From: an uncultured SAR86 cluster bacterium
GTDB taxonomy: Bacteria > Pseudomonadota > Gammaproteobacteria > Magnimaribacterales > D2472
Assembly (NCBI GenBank): GCA_902528875.1
Contig: CABZTX010000002.1
Coordinates: 71,828 to 107,290 of the forward strand
Direction of reading: 5' to 3'
Length of the DNA: 35,463 bases
Position numbers and translations under genes: made by a program. This document shows, piece after piece, positions 16,724 through 25,113 of the stretch. The stretch's first letter is position 1. The number at the start of each line of letters is the position of its first letter. The notes beneath the pieces were generated by a model, which saw nothing but the letters and a program-made list of their open reading frames with translations, ran no database searches and was not told the origin of the DNA.

Positions 16724-17725
16724 ATGAAATATGATATTTGCGCAATAGGTAATGCTCTAGTAGATACACAATATATGGTTGAACATGATTTTTTAGTAGC
16801 TATTGGTTTAGAGGCAGACTCTATGACTCTTACTTCAGCCGAAGAACAATCTCCGATTGTTAAAAAATTAAAAGAAATGAATGCAGAGTCAGTTTCAGAT
16901 TGTGGAGGTTCTGCTACAAATTCTCTTGTGGCTGCATCAAATTATGGTTCTATTTGTCACCATGTATGCAGAGTATCTGATGACGAAGATGGTCATAAAT
17001 ATCTTGATAGTTTGAAAGTTGCAGGTGTAGAACATATTGGATTTAGCAAAGAAGAATGCGATCTACCAACAGGCAAATGTTTAATTTTTGTTACTCCAGA
17101 TGCAAAGAGAACTATGAGTAGTATGCTTGGGATAAGTGCCTTTTTAGGTCCGTTAGATATCAATCTTGATGCTATTAGAAATTCTAAAATATTCTATATT
17201 GAGGGATACATGGTAACAAGTGATGAAAATTTTAATGCTGTGACTTCTGTTTTAGACAATATTAGAGATACTAAAATTACAAAAGCTTTGTCTCTTTCAG
17301 ATGCAGGAATTGTGATGGGTTTTAGAGATAAATTTGAAAAAATTGAAGAATACAGTATTGATATGATTTTTTGTAATGATGACGAGGCTATTGCTTTTTC
17401 AGGTAAAGAAACTCTTGAAGAGGCAATTAATTTTTTTAAAAACTCATCATATATGATTGCCATTACAGTTGGGTCTAAAGGAAGTATTGTCATAAAAGAT
17501 GGTGAAGCAATAGTTTCTCCTGCTGTTGAAATAGATCCAATTGATACGAACGGAGCTGGTGACATGTTTGCAGGCTCATTTATGCATGCTTATCTTAAAG
17601 GCTACAGTTTAGCTGAGTGTTCTGATTTCAGTAATTTTGCATCTTCTAAGGTTGTTGAGACTTTTGGACCAAGGTTAACTAAAGATGGATATGCTGAAGT
17701 ATTAAATAAATTAAAAAAAAGCTAG
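16724..17725 (+). CDS. PfkB-family carbohydrate/nucleoside kinase (adenosine kinase-like)
   Basis: A 333-residue ribokinase-fold enzyme. The N-terminal substrate-binding part has AIGNALVDTQY, then GGSATNSLVAAS near residue 66. The C-terminal ATP/anion-hole signature DTNGAGDMFAGSF contains the catalytic Asp280. This subgroup is often labelled adenosine kinase in marine Gammaproteobacteria, but sugar kinases share all these motifs, so the substrate is not settled by sequence alone. A good AAGGA Shine-Dalgarno stretch precedes its ATG. It is probably the third gene of the hemG-hemL transcript, only two bases after hemL, with no obvious link to heme synthesis. Confidence 0.88.
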   Translation: MKYDICAIGNALVDTQYMVEHDFLVAIGLEADSMTLTSAEEQSPIVKKLKEMNAESVSDCGGSATNSLVAASNYGSICHHVCRVSDDEDGHKYLDSLKVAGVEHIGFSKEECDLPTGKCLIFVTPDAKRTMSSMLGISAFLGPLDINLDAIRNSKIFYIEGYMVTSDENFNAVTSVLDNIRDTKITKALSLSDAGIVMGFRDKFEKIEEYSIDMIFCNDDEAIAFSGKETLEEAINFFKNSSYMIAITVGSKGSIVIKDGEAIVSPAVEIDPIDTNGAGDMFAGSFMHAYLKGYSLAECSDFSNFASSKVVETFGPRLTKDGYAEVLNKLKKS

Positions 17726-17777
17726 CTTATTTTGCAACTATCTGATATTTTTTCACCCTTAAATTTTTCTTAATTAA

Positions 17778-18326
17778 ATGGCAACAAAAAAAGTTACTAA
17801 AATATCAACAAAAAAGAAGGCTGTTAAAAAGGTTCAATCAAAAAAACCTGTTGCTAAGAAAAAGCCTGCTCCAAAAAAAACTGTTAAGAAAAGTAATGTC
17901 GCTACAATCGCCAATAATAAGTCAAAAATAGCTCCATATAAATTAAAGAAAAATGAAAAATATATGAGTGCAGCAATGCGAAAACATTTTATAGCTGTAT
18001 TATTGTTATGGAAAGAGCACTTGAAAGAAGAAATGCAGAAAACCTTTGATCATCTTAGAACTAAAGGTGAGACATATGCAGATCCAATAGATAGAGCTTC
18101 TCAAGAGGAAGAATTCGCATTTGAGCTAAGAACAAGAGACAGAGAGAGAAAATTAATCAACAAAATTGGGATTTCTATTGATCAAATTAAAAATGATGAA
18201 TACGGATGGTGTGAGTCATGCGGCGACGAAATTGGTGTAAAAAGACTTGAGGCAAGGCCAACCGCAACTCATTGCATAGATTGTAAAACATTAGATGAAA
18301 TTAAAGAAAAGCAACTTAGTGGATAG
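17778..18326 (+). CDS. dksA: RNA polymerase-binding transcription factor DksA with lysine-rich N-terminal tail
   Basis: A 182-residue protein. Residues about 50-182 are a standard DksA: coiled-coil with the tip motif DPIDRAS (the DxxDxA that reaches the RNA polymerase secondary channel), and a four-Cys zinc finger with CESC and CIDC about 17 residues apart. DksA works with ppGpp to turn rRNA promoters down and biosynthetic promoters up. The unusual part is the first 40 residues: 17 lysines in the first 38 positions with Ala, Pro, Thr and Val, resembling bacterial histone H1-like tails. E. coli DksA is 151 residues and has no such tail. The pcnB gene follows, as in many Gammaproteobacteria. 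Confidence 0.96.
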   Translation: MATKKVTKISTKKKAVKKVQSKKPVAKKKPAPKKTVKKSNVATIANNKSKIAPYKLKKNEKYMSAAMRKHFIAVLLLWKEHLKEEMQKTFDHLRTKGETYADPIDRASQEEEFAFELRTRDRERKLINKIGISIDQIKNDEYGWCESCGDEIGVKRLEARPTATHCIDCKTLDEIKEKQLSG

Positions 18327-18352
18327 TCATCCTTTCTTATCAAATCATAATT

Positions 18353-19585
18353 TTGATAAATAACAAAAAAATCAGTAAGTTCGCAATCTCAATCGTAGAA
18401 AAATTGAACAAAAATAACTTCGAAGCATACCTTGTTGGAGGATGTGTCCGTGATCTGTTGTGTGGCTTAAATCCAAAGGATTTTGATATCGCAACAAATG
18501 CAACTCCAAGTGAAATAAAGAAAATCTTTAAAGCATCAAGAATTATTGGAAAAAGATTTAAATTAGTTCATATTTTTGATAGATCTGAGCTTATTGAGGT
18601 TGCTACCTTCAGATCTGGTGAAACAACAAATAATGATAGCAATCTTGTTAAAGATGAGTCTGGAAAGATAATTCGTGACAATATTTGGGGAACATTAGAG
18701 CAAGACACTTTTAGAAGAGACTTTACAATAAATGCTCTTTATTACTGCCCAACCTCAAAAAAAATTGAAGATAATAATAATGGCCTGCAGCATATTAATA
18801 AAGGTTTGATAGTTTCTATTGGAGATCCACAGAAGAGGTTTGCTGAAGATCCTGTTAGATGCCTAAGAGCAATAAGATTTAGTAATAAATTAAGTTTTAA
18901 AATCGATAATCAAATAAAAGACGCTATCTATAAAAAAGGTCATTTATTAGCAAATATTTCAAATGCAAGATTATTTGATGAATTCTGCAAAATATTTCTT
19001 TATGGTAATGCTGAGAGAAATTTTAACAAGTTATCAATCTTTGGCCTAAATAAATATTTGCTATTAACTGAAATTAATCAAAATCAATTTTCAAATAAAC
19101 TTATTAAAGAATCACTAAGGAATACTGATAAAAGATATTTAAATAATCAGTCAGTAACACCTGGATTTTTAATAGCTGCTCTTCTTTGGCCTGTTGTTCT
19201 TGAGTCTTGTAAAAGTAATAATCAAATAAATTTAAGAAAATTTTTTAGGGGTATGGATAAAATATTGAGAAATCAGCAAAACTTAACTGCTGTCCCGAGA
19301 AAATTTCACTCCTATATAAAAGATATATGGGTTCTTCAATTAAAACTTCATAGCCGAATTGGCAAACAACCTTATAAGACGCTAAAACATCCAAGATTTA
19401 GAGCGGCGTATGATTTGTTGCTTATTAGAGAAAAGGTATCTGAGAAGCAAATGCATTTAGGTAAATGGTGGACAGATTTTCAAAAAAACAATGACTCTCT
19501 TAGAAAGGATTTGATTGAAGATTTAAAAAATAAAAAAGAAAAAGAATCCTTTAAAACATTTGGTTTCTCTACAGAGTTAATATAA
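18353..19585 (+). CDS. pcnB: Poly(A) polymerase I (PcnB)
   Basis: A 410-residue class II nucleotidyltransferase. The head motif is LVGGCVRDLLCG followed by the metal-binding DFD in PKDFDIAT. Further on are RRDFTINALYY and the RFAEDPVRCLRAIRF helix. PcnB adds poly(A) tails to RNA 3' ends and thereby promotes decay. The dksA neighbour and the C-terminal basic region support PcnB over the CCA-adding enzyme. No ATG is available: the frame starts with TTG at 18353 (or a nearby ATT), since the first conserved residues follow within about 30 codons. There is no Shine-Dalgarno sequence. The folK gene that often follows pcnB is absent. Confidence 0.92.
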   Translation: MINNKKISKFAISIVEKLNKNNFEAYLVGGCVRDLLCGLNPKDFDIATNATPSEIKKIFKASRIIGKRFKLVHIFDRSELIEVATFRSGETTNNDSNLVKDESGKIIRDNIWGTLEQDTFRRDFTINALYYCPTSKKIEDNNNGLQHINKGLIVSIGDPQKRFAEDPVRCLRAIRFSNKLSFKIDNQIKDAIYKKGHLLANISNARLFDEFCKIFLYGNAERNFNKLSIFGLNKYLLLTEINQNQFSNKLIKESLRNTDKRYLNNQSVTPGFLIAALLWPVVLESCKSNNQINLRKFFRGMDKILRNQQNLTAVPRKFHSYIKDIWVLQLKLHSRIGKQPYKTLKHPRFRAAYDLLLIREKVSEKQMHLGKWWTDFQKNNDSLRKDLIEDLKNKKEKESFKTFGFSTELI

Positions 19586-19611
19586 TCTATTAGTAAGATA
19601 TTGTTATTTTA

Positions 19612-20278
19612 ATGAAGGCAGCTTTAAACGAAATACCCCTACCAAAATACATTGCTATTGAGGGACCCATTGGTGTTGGAAAGACAACACTAGCTAACAA
19701 AATAGCTAAAACTTTTAATTATGATGCATTCTTAGAGCAGCCAGCTGAAAATCCATTTTTAAAAAATTTCTATAGGAATCCTAGTCAATCAGCTTTAGCT
19801 ACTCAATTATTTTTTTCTATTTCAAAGAATGCAACAAATACAAGATTTAAAACAAAGAAGTTTATTTGAGAATGTCCGTGTAGCTGATTTTTTAATCGAA
19901 AAAGATAGATTGTTTGCTGAAGTTACTTTATCGAATGAGGAAATAAATCTATACAATAAAGTATACGAACATATAACTTTAGATGCTCCAACACCTGATT
20001 TGGTTATTTACCTTCAAGCGCCAATTGAAATCTTAAAAGAAAGAATAATTAAAAGAGGCAATATTAATGAACAATACTTGACCATTGAATATCTTCAAAA
20101 GCTTAATGATGCTTATTCAAGGTTTTTCTTAGATTATAAATCAGCACCACTTTTAATAATTAATGCAGCTGACATTAACCTAGAATCAAATGAAAAGGAC
20201 TACGAAGAGCTTATTACAATGATTATGTCTAATCCAAAAGGTAAAAACTTTGTAAATCCTCAACCTTCAATAATTTAG
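19612..20278 (+). CDS. Deoxynucleoside kinase (dAdo/dGuo kinase-like), broken by a +1 frameshift
   Basis: Two overlapping pieces, 19612-19869 and 19829-20278, together encode one enzyme. The first has the P-loop GPIGVGKTT near residue 19 and reads to QLFFSISK. The second has VADFLIEKDRLFA and the LID-like KERIIKRG. The break sits in a run of seven T at 19810-19816. With six T the protein reads QLFFLFQRMQQIQDLK, a near-perfect match to the family consensus, and totals about 221 residues, the usual length. Such kinases salvage deoxynucleosides for DNA synthesis. Error in the T run is the simplest explanation; a true inactivating mutation or transcriptional slippage are alternatives. Located between pcnB and acs. 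Confidence 0.85.
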
Positions 20279-20287
20279 CTTATCATC

Positions 20288-22210
20288 GTGTCTTCTGATA
20301 AATATAATCCATTATCAGAAAACCCTCACATTAAAAATATCGAAGAGTATGAAAAACTTTATAAAGAATCTATAGAAAATCCTGAAAAATTTTTTCAAAC
20401 TCTTGCTTTAGAGAATATTTCGTGGATTGAGAATTTTGACAAAGTGCATAATAAAAAATTTGCAAATACAAAATGGTTTGAAGGTGGGAAAACAAATATT
20501 AGCCTAAATTGTATCGATAGGCACCTTGAGGATTCTGCTGAAAAGATAGCTCTTATTTGGGAGGGTGATGATCCAAATGAATCAAAGAAATTCACTTTTC
20601 GAGAACTTCATATTGAAGTATGTAAGTTTTCTAATGTTTTAAAATCAATTGGGATTTCTAAGGGTTCAAAAGTATGTTTGTATATGCCCATGATACCTGA
20701 GGCTGCTTTTGCAATGCTTGCCTGTACAAGAATTGGGGCAATTCATTCTGTTGTATTTGGGGGATTTTCATCAGAATCTTTGAAAGACAGAATTTTAGAT
20801 GCAAATTGTGAACTAGTAATTACTGCTGATATGGGTATAAGAGGCGGTAAAAAAATTCCTCTTAAAAAAAATGTTGATGAGGCTGTTCAATATTGTCCAA
20901 ATATAAAAAATACTTTAATTATAAAAAGAACTGGAGATAGTATTGCTTGGAATCCAGATAAAGATCTTTGGTACGAAGAACTAAAAGAAAAGGTTTCAGG
21001 TACCTGTGATCCTGAACCTATGGATTCTGAGGATCCATTATTCATCTTATATACCTCTGGCTCAACTGGAAAACCAAAAGGAGTATTACATACAACTGCT
21101 GGATATCTTTTAGGTGCTCATGTAAGTTTTAAGTATTTATTTGGTATAAGCGATTCAGATATCTATTGGTGTACTGCAGATGTTGGTTGGATTACTGGGC
21201 ATACTTATATTCTTTATGGGCCTCTTTCAAACGGCTCAACGACTATTATGTTTGAGGGAATTCCAACTTATCCAGATGCTTCTAGATGCTGGCAAATATG
21301 TGATAAATATAATGTAAGTGTTTTTTATACAGCACCCACAGCAATTAGAGCTTTAATGGCGTATGGAAATGAACCTGTTTTAAAAACTAAAAGGGATAAT
21401 CTCAGAGTTTTGGGCACAGTTGGAGAGCCTATTAATCCTGAGGCATGGCAATGGTATTTTGATATTGTTGGTAAAGGTTCATGTGATGTCATTGATACTT
21501 GGTGGCAAACAGAAACGGGATCGATTCTTATAGCACCAATTGCTGGAGTAACTCCAACCAAGCCTGGTTCAGCTACCCTTCCGTTTTTTGGAATTAAGCC
21601 ATCTCTATATGATGATAAAGGAAAAGGTATCATTGGTGAGGGTTCAGGAAACTTGGTAATTGAGCGCTCATGGCCTAGTCAGATTAGAACAGTATATGGA
21701 AACCATGAAAGAATGATTTCTACTTATTTTGAAACTTACGAAGATATTTATTTTACTGGAGATGGGGCCCGAAAGGATCAAGATGGGTATTATTGGATTA
21801 CTGGTCGTGTTGACGATGTATTAAATGTTTCAGGTCATAGGTTAGGAACTGCTGAAATTGAAAGTGCCTTAGTTCTTCATCAAAAAGTTGCTGAAGCGGC
21901 CGTAGTAGGAATTGAACATCCTATAAAAGGTCAAGGAATATATGCTTTTGTCACTCTCATGAAAGGAGAGACTTTTGATAAAATTTTAAAGGATGAACTC
22001 ATAAAGTTTGTTGCAAATGAAATTGGGCCTATAGCAAAACCTGATCTACTTCAAAATGCACCAGCACTTCCAAAAACTCGATCCGGTAAAATAATGAGAA
22101 GAATACTTAGAAAAATTGCTGATGGTGATATGGATAATCTCGGAGATACAACCACACTTGCAGAACCATCAGTAATTAATGACCTTATTAATAATAGGCA
22201 AAGTATATGA
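20288..22210 (+). CDS. acs: Acetyl-CoA synthetase
   Basis: A 640-residue AMP-forming ligase that turns acetate, ATP and CoA into acetyl-CoA. Signature motifs in order: TSGSTGKPKGVLHTT (P-loop) near residue 255, TWWQTETGS near 405, the hinge YWITGRVDDVLNVSGHR near 505 and PKTRSGKIMRR with the acetylatable Lys601. Length matches E. coli Acs (652). The start is GTG at 20288; no ATG precedes the conserved N-terminus. A small lipoprotein gene overlaps the end by four bases. Lysine 601 acetylation is the known family control, but no acetylase or deacetylase gene is nearby. Confidence 0.97.
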   Translation: MSSDKYNPLSENPHIKNIEEYEKLYKESIENPEKFFQTLALENISWIENFDKVHNKKFANTKWFEGGKTNISLNCIDRHLEDSAEKIALIWEGDDPNESKKFTFRELHIEVCKFSNVLKSIGISKGSKVCLYMPMIPEAAFAMLACTRIGAIHSVVFGGFSSESLKDRILDANCELVITADMGIRGGKKIPLKKNVDEAVQYCPNIKNTLIIKRTGDSIAWNPDKDLWYEELKEKVSGTCDPEPMDSEDPLFILYTSGSTGKPKGVLHTTAGYLLGAHVSFKYLFGISDSDIYWCTADVGWITGHTYILYGPLSNGSTTIMFEGIPTYPDASRCWQICDKYNVSVFYTAPTAIRALMAYGNEPVLKTKRDNLRVLGTVGEPINPEAWQWYFDIVGKGSCDVIDTWWQTETGSILIAPIAGVTPTKPGSATLPFFGIKPSLYDDKGKGIIGEGSGNLVIERSWPSQIRTVYGNHERMISTYFETYEDIYFTGDGARKDQDGYYWITGRVDDVLNVSGHRLGTAEIESALVLHQKVAEAAVVGIEHPIKGQGIYAFVTLMKGETFDKILKDELIKFVANEIGPIAKPDLLQNAPALPKTRSGKIMRRILRKIADGDMDNLGDTTTLAEPSVINDLINNRQSI

Positions 22211-22608
22211 AATATACATTACTCACATCCACAACAATTTTATTTACCAGTTGTATGTCAGTTCCAGAAGGTGATTTTGACAAAATTATTGGAGCAGATG
22301 ATCCATCATTTAGCAGAGCAAGTCTTACATGTTTGCAAAAACCTGTGAATCATCAACCACATCCAAATAATGAAGATGGAAGGTATCAAACCGTATCTTC
22401 AGATGCAAGTTGTATGGAGTCTGAATTAACCAAGATAGCCGTTAAAAGAGCTAACAATAAAGATGAAAATAAAATTCAAATTTATTTAAAAAAGAAAAAA
22501 GGCATAGTTGTTGTAAATAGTGATGAAAATGATTTTAATTTTGAGAAACTGGAAAAACTTTTCAAGAAGAAAGATATAAATGAGGATCCAGATCAAGACG
22601 AAGAGTAA
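22207..22608 (+). CDS. Small lipoprotein of unknown function
   Basis: A 133-residue protein. The N-terminus is a lipoprotein signal with a lipobox ending at Cys16 (ILFTSC). The mature part is polar: two further Cys (in SLTCLQK and DASCMES) that could form a disulfide, a lysine-rich stretch (LKKKKG) and a very acidic C-terminus (EDPDQDEE). No family recognised. Its start overlaps the acs stop by four bases (ATGA), so it is likely translated with acs. Its end overlaps the end of the metallo-hydrolase on the other strand by 16 bases. Confidence 0.7.
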   Translation: MKYTLLTSTTILFTSCMSVPEGDFDKIIGADDPSFSRASLTCLQKPVNHQPHPNNEDGRYQTVSSDASCMESELTKIAVKRANNKDENKIQIYLKKKKGIVVVNSDENDFNFEKLEKLFKKKDINEDPDQDEE

Positions 22609-23390
22609 TTTCCTTCATTTAAATTAATTTTCTTATCGCTGACCAATTTTATAAGATGTGCCAATAAACTCATTTTAGCTATTGGATACAAAGAATCATG
22701 AATATCCGAATAAACTATTGGTAATAATTCATCTATAGTGAGATTTTGATTAGCCTCTATATTTCTCATCACTTTCGACTCTCTTGCTAGCCTATGTCTG
22801 ATGATTGAATCAATGGTTTTATTAGGATTATCCATATAATTTCCATGTCCTGGGGCGAAGTTTTCAATATCATAATTTTTGAGTAATTCAAGAGAGCTTA
22901 AATATGCTGCCATATTGCCATCTGGAGGCGCAATTACAACAGTCGAACCATCCATAATATGATCACCAGTAAAAAGACATTTCGTTTGAGTTAAATAAAA
23001 ACATAGGTGATTGCTAGCATGTCCAGGGGTATGAATTACTTCGAGTGTATATTCACTTGTTTCAATAGTGTTACCATGGCTGAGAACATTATCCGGAACA
23101 AAGCTTTTATCTTCCCATTCTGATTTTCCATCAACTAATCGACCATACATAGGAATATTAAGTTCTTTTGAAATTGGTAAAGCTGCAGGAGAATGATCTT
23201 TATGGGTGTGAGTAACTAATATCCTATTTATTTTTCCATCGCCCTCTAAAAGAATATTTTCAACATGTTCTTGAATATTTGGCCCAGGATCAATTAAAGT
23301 AATATCGTCCTGTCCTACTAAATATGTATTAGTCCCTTGCCCAGTAAATATACCTCCATTTGGAGCAGTGATTTTCTTAATGCTATCCAT
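22593..23390 (-). CDS. Metallo-beta-lactamase-fold hydrolase (glyoxalase II / LACTB2-like)
   Basis: A 265-residue protein with the zinc motif HTHKDH at residues 61-66 (HxHxDH) and later ligands in HTPGHASNHLC, GDHI and the GHGNYMDNP loop. The N-terminal GGIFTGQGTNTYLVG is typical of the LACTB2-like branch. These hydrolases act on thioesters, phosphodiesters or RNA; sequence alone does not say which. It overlaps the Nudix gene by one base, a pair that recurs in other Proteobacteria, so the two probably act in one housekeeping clean-up process. Class secure, substrate open. Confidence 0.87.
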   Translation of the reverse strand: MDSIKKITAPNGGIFTGQGTNTYLVGQDDITLIDPGPNIQEHVENILLEGDGKINRILVTHTHKDHSPAALPISKELNIPMYGRLVDGKSEWEDKSFVPDNVLSHGNTIETSEYTLEVIHTPGHASNHLCFYLTQTKCLFTGDHIMDGSTVVIAPPDGNMAAYLSSLELLKNYDIENFAPGHGNYMDNPNKTIDSIIRHRLARESKVMRNIEANQNLTIDELLPIVYSDIHDSLYPIAKMSLLAHLIKLVSDKKINLNEGNYSSS

Positions 23391-24181
23391 TAATGATCCT
23401 CGTATCCCTCATCATCAGGTAATAATCCTACCCAATTACCATTCTTTTTGAAAAATTTAGGAAGAATTGGTGGTATATCTTTATTGGTAAATTTTTTATA
23501 AGTATCTAACATTTGTGTTGAATCATCAAAATCTTCACATGTTTGTAAATTTTTTATAGTAGGCATTATCATCTGCATTTCACCATTAAATGCCATTTTT
23601 ACTGCTTTGCTTGGATTAATCCATAAGCTTTTCGTAATCTCAAAGCCGTCATGCTCTACGATTTGATTATCTGGCAAATATGCAATGAAGAATCTAGTGT
23701 CAAATCTTCTTGCTTCAATCTTAGGAGTAATCCAATGAGACAGAGGAGCTAAATTTGATGTGGATAAAATTAAATCTTCTTTTTTGCATATTGAGAAAAG
23801 ATTAGTTTTGTTTTCAATTAATAATTTTCTATATTCTTTAAATTTTAATTTTTCTTTATCGTCTAATAATAACTTCTCTCCTGATCTTCTTGTAGCAAGA
23901 AAAATACCAACTTCTTCAAAACATTCTCTAATAGATGCTATCCAAAAACTGAGACCATCTTTTTTGAGACCTAATAAATCAGATGCAGACTTATCATCTA
24001 ATCCATCGGTATATGATTCAAGATCATCTAATAAATCGTTTTCATCTATTTTTCCTCCAGGGAAAACATACAAATTTTCAAATGGAGGTTTCTTTGATCT
24101 TTTGACCATTAATACTTCCATTAAATTATTATTATCCCTTAAGACAAGAACTGTTGATGCTGGAGTTAAATTATTATTCAT
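23390..24181 (-). CDS. Large Nudix hydrolase (NUDT19/NUDT7-like)
   Basis: A 263-residue protein. The Nudix helix is seen as RECFEEVGIF, with the earlier glycine loop in VFPGGKIDEND. Between these lies an insert of about 40 residues, characteristic of the NUDT19/NUDT7 type, which hydrolyse CoA and acyl-CoA derivatives to 4'-phosphopantetheine and 3',5'-ADP. The strict G-x5-E-x7-RE spacing is therefore broken by the insertion, which is normal for this branch. It leads the two-gene minus-strand unit with the metallo-hydrolase. A -10-like TATAAC lies eight bases before the ATG. A CoA-type substrate is suggested by family and not proven. Confidence 0.85.
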   Translation of the reverse strand: MNNNLTPASTVLVLRDNNNLMEVLMVKRSKKPPFENLYVFPGGKIDENDLLDDLESYTDGLDDKSASDLLGLKKDGLSFWIASIRECFEEVGIFLATRRSGEKLLLDDKEKLKFKEYRKLLIENKTNLFSICKKEDLILSTSNLAPLSHWITPKIEARRFDTRFFIAYLPDNQIVEHDGFEITKSLWINPSKAVKMAFNGEMQMIMPTIKNLQTCEDFDDSTQMLDTYKKFTNKDIPPILPKFFKKNGNWVGLLPDDEGYEDH

Positions 24182-24200
24182 AAATTTCTGTTATATGGCT

Positions 24201-24206
24201 TAGAAT
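24201..24206 (+). promoter_or_regulatory. Putative -10 element of the alpha/beta hydrolase gene
   Basis: TAGAAT is followed by seven bases and then the ATG at 24214, so transcription would start at about the start codon. The -35 match is weak. No Shine-Dalgarno sequence is present. Confidence 0.35.
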
Positions 24207-24213
24207 ACTCTTT

Positions 24214-25104
24214 ATGAAAATCACTGACAATCTTACTAATGATATCTCAAATGCACCTGATTGGTTTTTAAAAGCCATTAATGAAATTGGTATTGAAAAT
24301 ACTATAGAAGATAACAAGGGTAAGATTTCTTATTCTGAATGGTCAGCAAAATCTAATACAGAAAATCTCATTATATTTATTCATGGTACTGGCGCACATA
24401 AAAAATGGTGGGACCCTATTGCACCAAGTTTTACTGATTTCTCAAACGTTATCGCCATTGATCTTCCGGGTATGGGTGATTCAAGCTTTAGGCAAAAATA
24501 TAGTATTAAAGACTTTGGTAAATGTGTAATTAAAATTATTGAGGAGCAAAAAAATAAGAGACGAATATCAAACGTATATATAGTTGGTCATTCTTTAGGA
24601 GGACAAGTTGCGGCTTATGTTGCGTCAGAAAAAAAAGACTTGATTACGAAGTTGGTGATGATTGATACGTTTATAAGGCCTCCCGATTACAATCCAGATG
24701 AACATCAAGGAGGGCCATTAAGAAAAATAAAATATTATCCAGATAAAAATACTATTCTTAAAAGGTTCAGATTAATGCCAAGTCAAGAATGCTTAAATGA
24801 ATGGTTTCTTAGATATATTGCTGAATACTCTGTAAAAGATACTGAAAAGGGTTGGCGTTGGAAGTTTGATGATAATATGTTTAATAGTCTTGAAAGATTA
24901 TTTGGTTACAAATTTACATTTTCTTGCCCAGCCTTGTTTATCCATGGTTCAGATAGTCTTCTTATGTCAGGTAATATTCTTAAAAATATTAAACTAATGT
25001 ATTCGGATATTATGGAATTTAAAGAAGTAAAAGGTGCTGCTCACCATGTGCCTTTAGACAAGCCAGTTGAGATTATTGATATAATCAAAAAGGAACTATT
25101 TTGA
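24214..25104 (+). CDS. Alpha/beta-fold hydrolase
   Basis: A 296-residue protein. The oxyanion-hole region is FIHGTGAHKKWWD near residue 55, the nucleophile is Ser127 in GHSLGGQ, the likely acid is Asp247 in FIHGSDSLL and the base is His277 or His278 in AAHHVPLDKP. Thus a complete catalytic triad of an esterase, epoxide hydrolase or haloperoxidase-like enzyme; there is no clear marker for one. It has no signal peptide, so it is cytoplasmic. It is the first gene of a rightward run that continues into the propeller protein and the nnrD-tsaE-amiB genes. The substrate cannot be read from sequence. Confidence 0.85.
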   Translation: MKITDNLTNDISNAPDWFLKAINEIGIENTIEDNKGKISYSEWSAKSNTENLIIFIHGTGAHKKWWDPIAPSFTDFSNVIAIDLPGMGDSSFRQKYSIKDFGKCVIKIIEEQKNKRRISNVYIVGHSLGGQVAAYVASEKKDLITKLVMIDTFIRPPDYNPDEHQGGPLRKIKYYPDKNTILKRFRLMPSQECLNEWFLRYIAEYSVKDTEKGWRWKFDDNMFNSLERLFGYKFTFSCPALFIHGSDSLLMSGNILKNIKLMYSDIMEFKEVKGAAHHVPLDKPVEIIDIIKKELF

Positions 25105-25113
25105 TAACAAAAT

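Noticed and set aside
17194-17565. 123-residue minus-strand frame inside the PfkB kinase gene
   Set aside because: A mirror frame of a gene with clear catalytic motifs; no independent support.
19829-20278. 149-residue frame as an independent gene
   Set aside because: It is the second part of the deoxynucleoside kinase; the two parts join into one normal protein if one T is removed.
21325-21633. 102-residue minus-strand frame inside acs
   Set aside because: A shadow of the conserved acs coding sequence with no domain or start signal of its own.
23760-24203. 147-residue plus-strand frame opposite the Nudix gene
   Set aside because: It is antisense to a well-supported Nudix protein, has low-complexity Ser/Phe composition and no ribosome site.
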